Below the pieces are notes generated by a model. It had not been told where the DNA came from, did not search any database, and saw nothing but the letters and a program-made list of their open reading frames with translations. A DNA stretch of 33,133 bases from NCBI GenBank assembly GCA_051878795.1, contig JBJEKU010000101.1, positions 1 through 33,133 on the forward strand, given 5' to 3'. Source of the stretch: W1P20-047 sp051878795 (GTDB lineage Bacteria > Actinomycetota > Coriobacteriia > Coriobacteriales > Eggerthellaceae). Of this stretch, positions 23,228 to 31,701 are shown in pieces; positions within the stretch are counted from its first letter, which is position 1; every line of letters begins with the position of its first letter. A program made the translations under genes and the position numbers.

Positions 23228-23253
23228 GCAAGCCCCACCGAAGCGGGGCTTGC
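23228..23253 (-). terminator. Terminator-like hairpin after the lipoprotein gene
   Basis: GCAAGCCCC (23228-23236) pairs with GGGGCTTGC (23245-23253) around 8 nt. It lies about 37 nt past the stop at 23290. There is no T-run. Confidence 0.6.
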
Positions 23254-23289
23254 TGATGCCTTCGAGATTTCCAGGTGACGTACAACTTG

Positions 23290-23697
23290 CTAGATGGTGA
23301 AATTCGCAAGCTCGTTGCCGTCGGATTCGATGAAGATGATCTGGGCGGTTACCTCGCTGGGATCGACGCCAAGATCCTCGGCGATGCCGTCAAGCTCGGT
23401 CCTGAGGCTGTCGTCCTGCGCGAACATCTCTTCGATTTCCTCGCTGGTGACGCTGCCTACGGGAATCTCAGAGGACAGGGTGACCGTGAAGATCATCGAA
23501 TTCTCCTTGAACTCGATCTGGACGTCATCGTAAACACCGGAACTGCTCGAAATGGTCTGCTTTTCCAGATCCTCGATCTGCTCCATCGCCTCGGCATCGG
23601 CGTTCATCGCGCTCTCCAGGGTCGCGGGCTCGCTCGAGCAGGCAGCCAGAGCGAACACAGCCATTACGGAGGCGAGCAGGATGGCAATGCGTTTCAT
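23290..23697 (-). CDS. Small lipoprotein, DUF4854-like
   Basis: A 135-residue predicted lipoprotein of unknown role. A lipobox, LAAC, ends at C20 after a short Lys/Arg start and a hydrophobic stretch, so the protein should be lipid-anchored on the outer face of the membrane. The mature part is acidic, with a pattern of an N-terminal helix (ESAMNADAEAMEQIEDLEK), beta strands (QIEFKENSMIFTVTL) and a final strand IIFIESDGNELANFTI. This layout resembles DUF4854 proteins common in gut Actinobacteria and Firmicutes. An AAGGG lies upstream of the ATG at 23697. It is transcribed alone, with a possible operator in its promoter. Confidence 0.75.
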   Translation of the reverse strand: MKRIAILLASVMAVFALAACSSEPATLESAMNADAEAMEQIEDLEKQTISSSSGVYDDVQIEFKENSMIFTVTLSSEIPVGSVTSEEIEEMFAQDDSLRTELDGIAEDLGVDPSEVTAQIIFIESDGNELANFTI

Positions 23698-23756
23698 GAT
23701 GGGATCCCTTCTTCGTTCTCAAGCAGGTTTTCTCTTTTTGAAAACCCATTGGAGAA

Positions 23757-23793
23757 AGTATAACGGATTGTCAACAATTCCAACACATTGTTG
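23757..23793 (-). promoter_or_regulatory. Promoter and inverted repeat of the lipoprotein gene
   Basis: A minus-strand -10 TATACT (23757-23762) is preceded by TTGGAA (23778-23783) at 15 bp. An inverted repeat CAACAAT (23772-23778), 8 nt, ATTGTTG (23787-23793) covers the -35. Placement over the -35 suggests a regulator site, but the promoter itself is only moderate. Confidence 0.4.
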
Positions 23794-23850
23794 TCCTATG
23801 CTTTCCAAGTCATCCGGAGAACCATTCCCGCTCCGCCGTTCCCGATGATC

Positions 23851-24753
23851 CTAGACTGCACTCAGATCGATATTCATATCGACGGCGGTGTCGATACCGG
23901 CAACAGATCCCTCATTGGAATACTGCCAGATACTGAAGCGGTGGTTGGAAGTAGGGGCGAGGGTGCCGTACTCGGCGTACCAGATCTCGCTCTCATCGAG
24001 CAAGCCGGATTCATAGTCGTTCAGGTCGTGTTGATTGCCGTAGACCATGGTGCTGTAACCAGCATCCTCGATCACCTTGCAGAAGGCACGGGCATTTGCA
24101 GAAGCCTGCTCGGCACTCAGGGAGTCGGCGCGCCCACCGCCTGTCGTGCTGGGTTCGTAATCGTAGGCAACGGGATATTGGAGCTGGCGTCCGTCGATCA
24201 TCTCCAGGCACTTCTCCGCCTCCTCGACGGCTTCCTCCTCGTTGATTGCCTGGGAGAAGAAATACACACCGACATCGATGCCTTGCGCCGATGCATTATC
24301 GATATTCCAGTCGAAGTACTGGTCTTCGTAAACCCCGCCGTCGGTAATGCCCCGGTATCCGCACCTGACTATGGCGAATTCCACACCATCATTCGCAACG
24401 TCCGACCATTCGATATACCCCTGGGAATCGGACACGTCGATGCCGAAACGCGAGAGCCTCGTGCCGTCTGCGTAATACGCGTACCTGCCGTTGACCGTAT
24501 TCAAGCAGCTCCAGTCAAACATGCCCTCCGAACCCAGATGGAAGAAACGGGAATCGGAAGCGCTTTCGCCAGGTGCTGCGCAACGGACAAGCGAAGCAGC
24601 GAGCAGGCAGGCAAGCGCTAGAACCACCGCGAAGACGATCAGGCAGGATTTGGCACCGCTCTGCCCCGTCCCCGCACTCGCACCGAGAGGAAGAGGACGC
24701 ACAGGAGCAGCATCTCTTCCGCTTCGTCTGTTCCCTCCGTTGCGTCTTGCCAC
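23851..24753 (-). CDS. GH25 family lysozyme (N-acetylmuramidase), membrane-anchored
   Basis: Glycoside hydrolase family 25 protein of 300 residues that should cut the MurNAc-GlcNAc bond of peptidoglycan. A basic cytoplasmic start is followed by one membrane segment (about 37-57) with a nearby Cys, so it is anchored or released outside. The GH25 barrel begins at GIDVSDSQGYIEW (D106, D109). The catalytic DxE is D198-Y-E200 in AYDYEP. Further marks are IVRCGYRG and GVYFFSQA, and the fold ends with RFSIWQYSNEG followed by VDMNID. The start is GTG at 24751-24753, with AAGGAGGG close upstream; longer in-frame ORFs lack this. It is divergent from the radical SAM gene. Likely role is self wall remodelling. 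Confidence 0.92.
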   Translation of the reverse strand: MARRNGGNRRSGRDAAPVRPLPLGASAGTGQSGAKSCLIVFAVVLALACLLAASLVRCAAPGESASDSRFFHLGSEGMFDWSCLNTVNGRYAYYADGTRLSRFGIDVSDSQGYIEWSDVANDGVEFAIVRCGYRGITDGGVYEDQYFDWNIDNASAQGIDVGVYFFSQAINEEEAVEEAEKCLEMIDGRQLQYPVAYDYEPSTTGGGRADSLSAEQASANARAFCKVIEDAGYSTMVYGNQHDLNDYESGLLDESEIWYAEYGTLAPTSNHRFSIWQYSNEGSVAGIDTAVDMNIDLSAV

Positions 24754-24872
24754 AGGCCCTCCTTTTCTTCGTGGATGATTATATCCATGCATACCCCGAC
24801 CCGCTCTTGCACACTGTAGAATGAGCAGAGACCTTCCATCCCGCATCGCGGCAACTTGGCAAAGGAGAACAG

Positions 24873-25748
24873 ATGAGCAGCGAATCGAGCAGGGAAGAGC
24901 GCTTCCGTGCCCTGTACAGCCACGAAACCATCTACATGCCGCCTTTCGAGGCGGAAAGCGCCGCTCTGGAGGTCTGCCTTGGCTGCAGCTGGGCAAAATG
25001 CCGTTTCTGCGATTTCGCGCGGGATGAATTCCGTATCAATTCCGACGAACGCATCGACCACGATTTGCAGGAGCTTTCGGAAATCGATCCCGAATGCACC
25101 CGCATGTTCCTTTTAGGCGAGAACACCTTCTGCCTTCCCGCAGAAAAACTGGTCGAGATCATGGAGAAGGCGAAACGGGCCCTTCCGAAAATCACCGGTT
25201 TCGCCATGTATGCGCGCGTGGACGACATAACACGCAAGACCGAAGAAGAGCTGCGGCAGCTGCGCGAAGCAGGCCTCGATACGCTGCATATCGGCATCGA
25301 AAGCGGTTGCAACGACGTACTGGAATACGTGAACAAGGGAATCACCGCACAGGACACCATCCGCGAAACCCGCCGCTTGGACGCAGCCGGAATCTTCTAC
25401 CACGTCACCGTGGTACTGGGCCTTGGGGGAAGATCGTATTCGCGCTTCCATGCGCTCGAAACCGCACGCCTGATCAACCAGATCAAGGCAGTAGGCGTAT
25501 GGTGCCTGAAACTGCATCTGTTCGAAGGCACGCCCTTGTACCGCGAGAACAAGATGGGGACCTTCGACATGATGACTCCCTACGAAATCCTCCGCGAGGA
25601 ATACATCATGCTGAAGAACATCACTGCAGAGATCTATTTCGCGGACACCACGGTATTGGATACCTATTCCCTGGTAGGCATGCTTCCCGACACGAAAGAC
25701 CAGCTGCTTTCTTCCATGGCCCGCCTGCTGGCGACCGAAGGACAATAA
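24873..25748 (+). CDS. Radical SAM protein
   Basis: A 291-residue iron-sulfur enzyme that should cleave SAM to a radical; the substrate is unknown. Cluster cysteines are C38, C43 and C46 in GCSWAKCRFC, with another at C35. The spacing C-x4-C-x2-C differs from the textbook C-x3-C-x2-C but is seen in the subgroup with GCSHNKCTFC. Later barrel motifs include LLGENTF, MYARVDDITRKTEEELRQL and LHIGIESGCNDVLEYVNKG, typical of HemN/Elp3-like radical SAM proteins. AAAGGAG lies 6 nt before the ATG at 24873. It ends 10 bp from the stop of a convergent hypothetical gene. No substrate peptide or partner is apparent nearby. Confidence 0.88.
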   Translation: MSSESSREERFRALYSHETIYMPPFEAESAALEVCLGCSWAKCRFCDFARDEFRINSDERIDHDLQELSEIDPECTRMFLLGENTFCLPAEKLVEIMEKAKRALPKITGFAMYARVDDITRKTEEELRQLREAGLDTLHIGIESGCNDVLEYVNKGITAQDTIRETRRLDAAGIFYHVTVVLGLGGRSYSRFHALETARLINQIKAVGVWCLKLHLFEGTPLYRENKMGTFDMMTPYEILREEYIMLKNITAEIYFADTTVLDTYSLVGMLPDTKDQLLSSMARLLATEGQ

Positions 25749-25758
25749 GGGAACCTTG

Positions 25759-26256
25759 CTAGCAAGACCCGCCTTCCTTCACGGTGAATTTGAAACTCAT
25801 CACCGCCGCACCGTGGCAGCGCTTCATCACGCTGCCCTGCAAGCTGTAAGAAGGTTTCGCAGCCGAAACGCCATCCCCTATCTTGGAGAGCCTGGCCTGA
25901 ACGGCGTTCAGAGACGCTTGGGCGAGCTCGGACGCGAATCCTTGGGCATATTCCTCGGACCTGAGGATGAAGACACCCTCCGCACCCGCAACCTTCTCCC
26001 CTTCAACTATAGGGATTGAAGAGTACACGCCTATCAGCCGGCCTGTATGCTTCAGGACGATCGCAATGGGGACAAGCTCCTTCGACTCGATCCATTCATG
26101 AACGCCGGCAGCATCCATGCCACGAGCTTCGAGGGTTTCCCTCACGGCCTTCACGAACTCGCTATCGGATGCGACGTTTTTCAGCTCCCCTTCATCGCCA
26201 GGTTGGAAAGACCGCATTCCCAAGCATGCGGTTTCGACAGCCCAGGGTCCCTGCAT
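25759..26256 (-). CDS. Hypothetical protein
   Basis: A 165-residue soluble protein that I do not recognise. It has an N-terminal helical part (FQPGDEGELKNVASDSEFVKAV and following), a central LVPIAIVLKHTGRLIGVYSS stretch that looks like the strand pair of a GNAT fold, and a C-terminal SVMKRCHGAAVMSFKFTVKEGG strand region. No clear acetyl-CoA loop (Q/RxxGxG/A) is visible, so acetyltransferase is only a guess. GGAGAGG lies 3-4 nt before the ATG at 26256. Codon use matches the neighbours. It is convergent with the radical SAM gene with only 10 bp between. Confidence 0.7.
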   Translation of the reverse strand: MQGPWAVETACLGMRSFQPGDEGELKNVASDSEFVKAVRETLEARGMDAAGVHEWIESKELVPIAIVLKHTGRLIGVYSSIPIVEGEKVAGAEGVFILRSEEYAQGFASELAQASLNAVQARLSKIGDGVSAAKPSYSLQGSVMKRCHGAAVMSFKFTVKEGGSC

Positions 26257-26381
26257 AATCCTCTCCTTTCAACGCAATTGTCCCGATGATAGGACAAGGG
26301 AAATCACGGGAGGGGAGTGCTTGCGATTTCGTTGAACCCCCGAAAACATAGGTTTCCCAATCGTTGAAAACGGCAGAGCAA

Positions 26382-26417
26382 GGCCCCTCTGCATTCGGAT
26401 ACGATTGCAGAGGGGCC
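26382..26417 (-). terminator. Terminator of the CNNM/HlyC gene
   Basis: A perfect 11-bp stem, GGCCCCTCTGC (26382-26392) with GCAGAGGGGCC (26407-26417), has a 14-nt loop. It lies 23 nt past the stop at 26440. Only two T follow. Confidence 0.7.
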
Positions 26418-26439
26418 CTCGATGCTCCATGCAAAAGGT

Positions 26440-27822
26440 TTAGTCGCGTTCGGATTTCTGGACCTTGGATTTCCAACTGTCGGAAGATCGCTCCGAAGAG
26501 GATTCATCCTTGGAGGGCTGTTCTTTCTTCTGGATCTTCACGGCGATCTTATCGATGCGGAAGCGGTCCATGTCCAGGATGGTGAAATTCACTATGGTAT
26601 CGCGAGACTCCAAGGTTGTGGTGTCCCCCGCATCGGGAATGCGGTCGAACAGGGCCATCATCAAACCGCCCGCGGTTTCCACTTCCTCGGCTTCTTCCGG
26701 CTCGAATCCGAGCAGGTCTTCGAAATCGTTGATGACCATCGCGCCGTCGACCAGGTAGGTACCGTCGTGGAGCATGACCACATCCTCGTCGGGATAATGC
26801 ACGTATTCGTCTTCGATGCGGCCCACGATCTGTTCCATCACGTCCGACATGGTCACGATACCCGCAGTGCCGCCATGTTCGTCGATAACGACGCAGATTT
26901 CGGTGCGGCGTTCCTGCATCGTACCCAGAAGACGCGCAATGGAAATGGTTTCGGGGACAGCGGGAATCTCGCGCAGCTTCCATTCCTCCATGGGCGTATC
27001 GACAGGCAGGCCGTACAGGTCCTTCATATGCACGAAACCGATGATCTCATCCTTCGAGCCACGGCACACCGGATAGCGCGTGTACTTGTGCTGGCTGATG
27101 GTTTCCAGGTTCTCTTCCAGCGATTTCTCCAGGTCCAGGCTCACCATGTCGGTACGCGGCGTCATAATCGCTTCCGCATCCTTATCGCTCAAGTCGAAGA
27201 TGTTATCGAAGAATTCATTCTGGTCGGGATCGATGAAGCCGCTTTCCGTGGATTCGTCGATCAGCAGCTTCAATTCCTCGTCGGTATATACATCGTGCTC
27301 GTTCGCGGGATCATGCCCGAACAGCCTTACCACGGCATTGGTAATGCCGTTGAACAGGATCATGACCGGATAGGTCACGCGATAGAACCATACGAGCAGA
27401 GTCGCCGTGCCAAGCGCGTAGCGTTCGGTGGAGAAAATCGCGAATGACTTGGGGATAAGCTCGCCTACCACGATATGGAGCATGGTGATGAGCGCGAAAC
27501 CAACCGCTACGCAGACGGGGGATACCAGTTCCGACGGAAAGCCCAGCGCAACAAGCGGCGTCCTGAGCACGGAAGCCACTGCGGGCTCTCCGAGCCAACC
27601 TAAGGCAAGAGACGCGAGCGTGATACCCAACTGGCAAGCTGACAAATAAGCATTGACATTATCGGCAACCAGCTTCGCGTTCTTCGAACCCCTCTTCCCC
27701 TCCTCTACAGCCATTTCGATTTGGGAGCGGCGAACTCGTACGAGCGCGAACTCCGCTGTCACGAAAAACGCATTCATCATCAGAAAGAAGATGACTAGGA
27801 CAATGCTGATCGCTGTACCCAC
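26440..27822 (-). CDS. CNNM/CorC-HlyC family transporter (hemolysin-like)
   Basis: Membrane protein of 460 residues of the CNNM family, linked to magnesium/cobalt export or homeostasis; the name hemolysin C is historical. Order: DUF21 membrane domain (1 to about 195, with MMNAFFVTAEFALVRVRRSQ and LASLALGWLGEPA), two CBS domains (about 205-330, with IMTPRTDMVSL, YTRYPVCRGSKDEIIGFVHMKDL in two parts and EHGGTAGIVTMSDV), and a CorC_HlyC domain (about 345-425, DGTYLVDGAMVINDFED). The tail is Lys/Ser-rich. The start is GTG at 27822; GGAGG lies 13 nt upstream, longer than usual, but no other start fits the conserved first helix. Confidence 0.9.
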   Translation of the reverse strand: MGTAISIVLVIFFLMMNAFFVTAEFALVRVRRSQIEMAVEEGKRGSKNAKLVADNVNAYLSACQLGITLASLALGWLGEPAVASVLRTPLVALGFPSELVSPVCVAVGFALITMLHIVVGELIPKSFAIFSTERYALGTATLLVWFYRVTYPVMILFNGITNAVVRLFGHDPANEHDVYTDEELKLLIDESTESGFIDPDQNEFFDNIFDLSDKDAEAIMTPRTDMVSLDLEKSLEENLETISQHKYTRYPVCRGSKDEIIGFVHMKDLYGLPVDTPMEEWKLREIPAVPETISIARLLGTMQERRTEICVVIDEHGGTAGIVTMSDVMEQIVGRIEDEYVHYPDEDVVMLHDGTYLVDGAMVINDFEDLLGFEPEEAEEVETAGGLMMALFDRIPDAGDTTTLESRDTIVNFTILDMDRFRIDKIAVKIQKKEQPSKDESSSERSSDSWKSKVQKSERD

Positions 27823-28042
27823 GGGTTATCGGATTCCTCCTTTGGTCGGCTGATAAATCACTCCGTTCCATCCTATCGCGGAAACGGGGACTCGGGAGGA
27901 ATAACCATACGAATTCAGCAAGATGTCAACTGACGTTTACCGAAGTCAAGCTGATATCTCCTTCAGCCTCCCTCCAGGCATCGCAATGCCGTCAATGAGT
28001 GCCATCCAGGGTCCCGTCCATCCTGCAAGCCCGATTGCCCAA
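27823..28042. other. Non-coding interval upstream of the CNNM gene
   Basis: Upstream region of the CNNM gene, ending at a tandem repeat. I see no reliable ORF; the reading frames across it are products of the repeat and the Ns. A promoter for the CNNM gene must lie here, but I could not place it. Confidence 0.4.
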
Positions 28043-28103
28043 GGGCGCAGGGCGCAGGGCGCAGGGCGCAGGGCGCAGGGCGCAGGGCGCAGGGCGCAGG
28101 GCG
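28043..28103 (+). repeat. GGGCGCA tandem repeat, 8.7 copies, at a contig end
   Basis: The 7-bp unit GGGCGCA repeats perfectly from 28043 to 28103 and runs straight into the N block, so the true copy number is unknown. G3-N4-G3 spacing would allow a G-quadruplex on the plus strand. Unit length 7 is not a multiple of 3, so copy changes would shift any frame. Confidence 0.95.
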
Positions 28104-28203
28104 NNNNNNNNNNNNNNNNNNNNNNNNNNNNNNNNNNNNNNNNNNNNNNNNNNNNNNNNNNNNNNNNNNNNNNNNNNNNNNNNNNNNNNNNNNNNNNNNN
28201 NNN
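28104..28203. other. Assembly gap (100 N)
   Basis: Exactly 100 unknown bases, the usual placeholder for a scaffold join. It follows the GGGCGCA repeat, which probably stopped the assembly. The real distance and content are unknown. Confidence 0.98.
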
Positions 28204-28719
28204 CAGAACAGCCTCCCACAAAACCATAGAAACGCATATACGGTCTGCGATTCTTCGTTGGCAATACGTCTTCTTGGTTAAATCAATACGATATGACGTA
28301 TTTTTCTTCTTTCGAATGCGCAACAGTTATTCGTATTTAAGACTATGCACATTAGATTTCGACTATTCAGTATTTTTTTCTTTCTAACTACTTCTTTCAG
28401 CTGACTACTGAATATCTATATTTTCCCAGGTCAAAGCATAGGACTCTGTTCATAATTGTAATTTCTCACCTAACAGTTTTATTTATTACTCTCCGATTCA
28501 TAATAAACAACTAGTTGAGATTAAAACTAATAGTAGTATTTCCCCAGGTCAGATGCCATTTTTTATTCTTCAATGGTAAATTTTCCATATCCTAGCTCCA
28601 TTTTTTATCGCATCTTGCATCCATGTTTATTCAATAACTGCTGACGCAGTTTATTCGTATTTTCGATGCATGAAGCGGAAATGGAACATGTGAATACTCT
28701 GGATAGGAAGGTTTTCACT
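28204..28719 (+). promoter_or_regulatory. AT-rich leader of the surface protein gene with direct repeats
   Basis: About 500 bp much richer in A/T than the flanks, with no plausible gene. CCCAGGTCA occurs at 28425-28433 and 28543-28551, each preceded by TATTT (15 of 16 positions match over the longer unit). CCATTTTTTAT occurs at 28556-28566 and 28598-28608, 42 bp apart (four helical turns). A hairpin AACTGC-TGAC-GCAGTT lies at 28636-28651, 68 nt upstream of the start codon. These look like regulator sites and a leader structure. I cannot assign the promoter hexamers with confidence. Confidence 0.45.
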
Positions 28720-31272
28720 ATGGCAACGCATGACAATCAGAAGCCTGGAAAGCGCATCGTCTCCGGTGCCGTGGCAGGTATCCTGGCGGTTTCGATGACT
28801 CCTGCGATAGCACTCGCAGAAGAACCCGCCGATCAGGATACCCAAACGGCATCCGCTTCCCAGGCACTCGAAAGCGAAGAGCAGACCGCCACCGAAAGCA
28901 TCGAAGAAGCCCCGCTGGTCGAAGATGCAATCGAGGGATCTGAAACGGCAACCGAAGATAGCACCCTCGAGGCGGTAGAAGGCGCCGAGCCTGCAGCCGA
29001 GGAAACCGAGGAAGTCGTCGAAAGCACCGAGGAATCTTCTGGAGAAGCCATCATCCCTGATGAAGAAGCCGGATCCGAAGAGGCACTCGACGAAGCCGAT
29101 GAGTCCGCGGTAGAGGCCGAAGCAGAAGAAGAAGCTGCAGAGGAAACCGAGAAGGCCGCAGAGCCCGAGCAGAAGCTGGGCGCCCAGGCGGAAGTGATCC
29201 TGCAGACCGCGGGCACCGAGGAATACACGCTTCTAGAAAGCGGAGTCACCGTCTGCAAGGAAACCGTATCGGACAAGACCTTCAATGTCGGCGCCGGGCA
29301 GGCACTGCTTATCGAAGGCACCGATGACGAGCCCCTGGTCTTCGAGAATTGCGTTTTCAACCTTTCCGGCATGAACCTGCTGTTCAAGGGAATCGCCGGG
29401 GCTTCCTCCTACTACAGCGGGGCAACCGCGGCCAAGCTGTGCATCGGCAAGAACGTCACCTTCAAGAACTGCACCTTCATCACCGGCGAGAACGCATCGT
29501 CCATTTCCAGTAGCGGTAATGACGCCTGCATCAACCTGCACAACGGCGATATCGTATTCAAGGACTGCAATGTGACCGGCAACGGGGTCCTGGGCCAGTT
29601 CATGGGACTGTACGGCGCAAGCAACGTCACCTTCAACGACTCGCACGTCAGCACCGTGGGCAACACCGGCGGCTGGAGCTACGCGATGTACGGCACCTCC
29701 GTGCTCACGTTGAACAACAGCACCATGACCGCAACGGGCATGCAGCGCAAGCCCGGTGGCGACAATGTCAACGCCTTCTATTCCGGCGACCACCGCACCT
29801 ACTACGATGCGATCTTCGTCAATAACTCCACCATCGATTTCAGCGATAACAACGGCGGCGGTTTCGCAATCAACAATGTGAACATCAACGTCAAGGACTC
29901 CACCATCAACGTCGCCAATAACGCCGGCAACGCCTGCAACTCCGGATATTGGATTGTCGACAATTCCGACATCAACATGAGTGGCAACAAGGCCCATGGC
30001 TGGTCCTGCATCGGTTTTGAGATGACCGGCGGCAGCCTGAATGTTCTGCATAACGGTGCTGCTGGCATCTACGTCCAGTCCCTTGACTCCTCCTTGACAG
30101 ACACTGACGTACGCGTAATGTGCAACGGTGAATTCTATGGACATTGGTTAACGGGTGTTAAAACCTATTCCGCCGGTGACATCTGGCTGAACACCCATAC
30201 CCTCACCCTTGAGAATTGCAACGACGCCTGGTTGGGCGCAATCGGCCGCAAGGGAACCCTGGTCGCGCAGAATTGCGTAAACCTGATCGCATACGACCTG
30301 TTCAACAACAAACTCAAGGACAACACCGAGACAATCATCGGCGAAGACGTCACCTTGGGTGGCCAGGACGAGCACTATCTGTTCCTGAACCCCGAACTCG
30401 ATTTCGACTATGCACGCGGTAACACCGAAGGCGGAGCCGGCAACTCCAATGACTCCGACCTGTTCGATCAAATCGTGAACACCGAAGAGGGAGTCGGAAC
30501 CATCGACCGCATGCAGGTTATCGGCCCTGATGCGAAGATCGGTACTCTGACCACCGCAGACCTTTCCCATCATAACTACGACTGGGAAAACGGCGAACTC
30601 ACCGACGAAGCCAGCCCCGAAGCATACGGCGTTATCCGCTATGCCTGCATCGGCGCATGCGATGACCATGCCGGAATCACCGAAGAGCATGAATGGAGCT
30701 TCGACTGCCCCGGCACCTATGTCTATGCTCCCGTAGTCGGCGTTGCCTTCGATACCGTACTGCCCGAAGGGGCAACGGGCGAAGTACAGGGCATGCCCAA
30801 CGCCCAGACCAGGATCATGTACAACGGTTGTGCAGAGCGCCCCGAAGATCCCACGCTGGAAGGCTACGTCTTCACCGGCTGGTACGCTGACGCCGAATGC
30901 ACCATCCCCGTCGACTTCACCGAAGCCTACACCAATAACTGGACCGTGCTGTATGCCGGCTGGGAAGTTGCACCCGAACCTGATACCCCTGACACGCCGG
31001 ACACCCCTGACACGCCGGACACCCCTGACACGCCGGACACCCCTGACACCCCTGATACTCCCGACGAGCCCGTTGTCCCTGATGAGCCCGAAGAGGTCAC
31101 TATGGAAACCCAGGCTGCTCCTGCACAGGTCGTTTCCGAAAGCATCCAGGCAGAGGAAACCGAACTCCCGCAGTCGGGCGACAAGTCCCTGCAGACCGTA
31201 GCCGTATCCCTCGCCGCATTGCTCGCAGCAGCGTTCACGGCGGTCTTCGCACATCGTCGCCGCAGGTCCTAG
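28720..31272 (+). CDS. LPQSG-anchored surface protein with beta-helix and InlB-type repeat
   Basis: A secreted, wall-anchored protein of 850 residues, probably an adhesin or other host-contact factor. Order: signal peptide (1-33, cut after ALA); a very acidic Glu/Ala/Ser-rich segment (34 to about 150); a long Asn/Gly/Thr/Ser-rich region with repeated short strands such as NVTFKNCTF and NNSTIDFSDNNGG (about 160-600), as in right-handed beta-helix proteins; a Listeria-Bacteroides type repeat (about 715-749, GYVFTGWYADAEC); nine Pro-Asp-Thr triplets; then the sorting signal LPQSG at 816-820, a hydrophobic segment and RRRRS. I chose ATG at 28720 because GGAAGG lies 8 nt upstream; an in-frame ATG at 28666 lacks a ribosome binding site. 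The sortase is not in the window. Confidence 0.9.
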   Translation: MATHDNQKPGKRIVSGAVAGILAVSMTPAIALAEEPADQDTQTASASQALESEEQTATESIEEAPLVEDAIEGSETATEDSTLEAVEGAEPAAEETEEVVESTEESSGEAIIPDEEAGSEEALDEADESAVEAEAEEEAAEETEKAAEPEQKLGAQAEVILQTAGTEEYTLLESGVTVCKETVSDKTFNVGAGQALLIEGTDDEPLVFENCVFNLSGMNLLFKGIAGASSYYSGATAAKLCIGKNVTFKNCTFITGENASSISSSGNDACINLHNGDIVFKDCNVTGNGVLGQFMGLYGASNVTFNDSHVSTVGNTGGWSYAMYGTSVLTLNNSTMTATGMQRKPGGDNVNAFYSGDHRTYYDAIFVNNSTIDFSDNNGGGFAINNVNINVKDSTINVANNAGNACNSGYWIVDNSDINMSGNKAHGWSCIGFEMTGGSLNVLHNGAAGIYVQSLDSSLTDTDVRVMCNGEFYGHWLTGVKTYSAGDIWLNTHTLTLENCNDAWLGAIGRKGTLVAQNCVNLIAYDLFNNKLKDNTETIIGEDVTLGGQDEHYLFLNPELDFDYARGNTEGGAGNSNDSDLFDQIVNTEEGVGTIDRMQVIGPDAKIGTLTTADLSHHNYDWENGELTDEASPEAYGVIRYACIGACDDHAGITEEHEWSFDCPGTYVYAPVVGVAFDTVLPEGATGEVQGMPNAQTRIMYNGCAERPEDPTLEGYVFTGWYADAECTIPVDFTEAYTNNWTVLYAGWEVAPEPDTPDTPDTPDTPDTPDTPDTPDTPDTPDEPVVPDEPEEVTMETQAAPAQVVSESIQAEETELPQSGDKSLQTVAVSLAALLAAAFTAVFAHRRRRS
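30979..31059 (+). repeat. Pro-Asp-Thr 9-bp/18-bp tandem repeat
   Basis: Nine in-frame PDT triplets, mostly an 18-bp unit (CCTGACACGCCGGACACC) repeated. This is the wall-spanning stalk before the sorting signal. Near-identical copies could change in number by slippage without shifting the frame. Confidence 0.9.
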
Positions 31273-31339
31273 CATCCGTATCTCAAGCGGCAATCCGTCA
31301 TAGCCAAAACACAAGGGCCTGACGGAACAAAAGCACCGC

Positions 31340-31373
31340 AAAGCCCCTTGGATCGAAAGGTCCAAGGGGCTTT
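31340..31373 (+). terminator. Terminator of the surface protein gene
   Basis: A perfect 13-bp stem, AAAGCCCCTTGGA (31340-31352) with TCCAAGGGGCTTT (31361-31373), has an 8-nt loop. The plus strand runs on into TTTCGTTT. It lies 67 nt past the stop. Confidence 0.85.
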
Positions 31374-31611
31374 CGTTTGCGATCATCTCAGCCGTACCAG
31401 GTACCAGATAATCCGGATTGCAAAACAACCGGCAGTGCCATGGATGCATCCTTCGGCCTTCCAAACGTGCAGCGAAAACGACACAGACAAGACGAGAGCG
31501 CATGGTTCGGGGGGATCTTTCCAAGCACCCTCTACGGCATCATTGCCGCACTGCTCGACAAGATTACCGACAAGGCAATCGCCCTCATGCGAATCGCATT
31601 CCGTCGACCCG
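31374..31611. other. Interval between two terminators
   Basis: About 240 bp between the surface-protein terminator and the phytase terminator. A plus-strand frame from the ATG at 31440 encodes a basic start and an amphipathic stretch (IIAALLDKITDKAIALMRIA), but it lacks a ribosome binding site and reads through the next terminator. I do not call it a gene. Confidence 0.4.
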
Positions 31612-31657
31612 AAAAGAAACCCCTGCGGGTTCGGGTTTGCACCCGTTCGCAGGGGTT
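31612..31657 (-). terminator. Terminator of the phytase-like gene
   Basis: AACCCCTGCG (31618-31627) pairs with CGCAGGGGTT (31648-31657), with a nested CGGGT/ACCCG stem inside. The minus strand leads into TTTCTTTTC. It lies about 45 nt past the stop at 31702. Confidence 0.8.
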
Positions 31658-31701
31658 CTTGATGGATTCGAGTCGTTTTATAACGGCTGGAAATTATGTG
31701 T

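Noticed and set aside
28043..28103. CRISPR-like array
   Set aside because: The 7-bp units are contiguous with no spacers, so this is a simple tandem repeat.
27923..28387. Open frames across the repeat and the N block
   Set aside because: The frames exist only because Ns do not contain stops. No protein can be supported.
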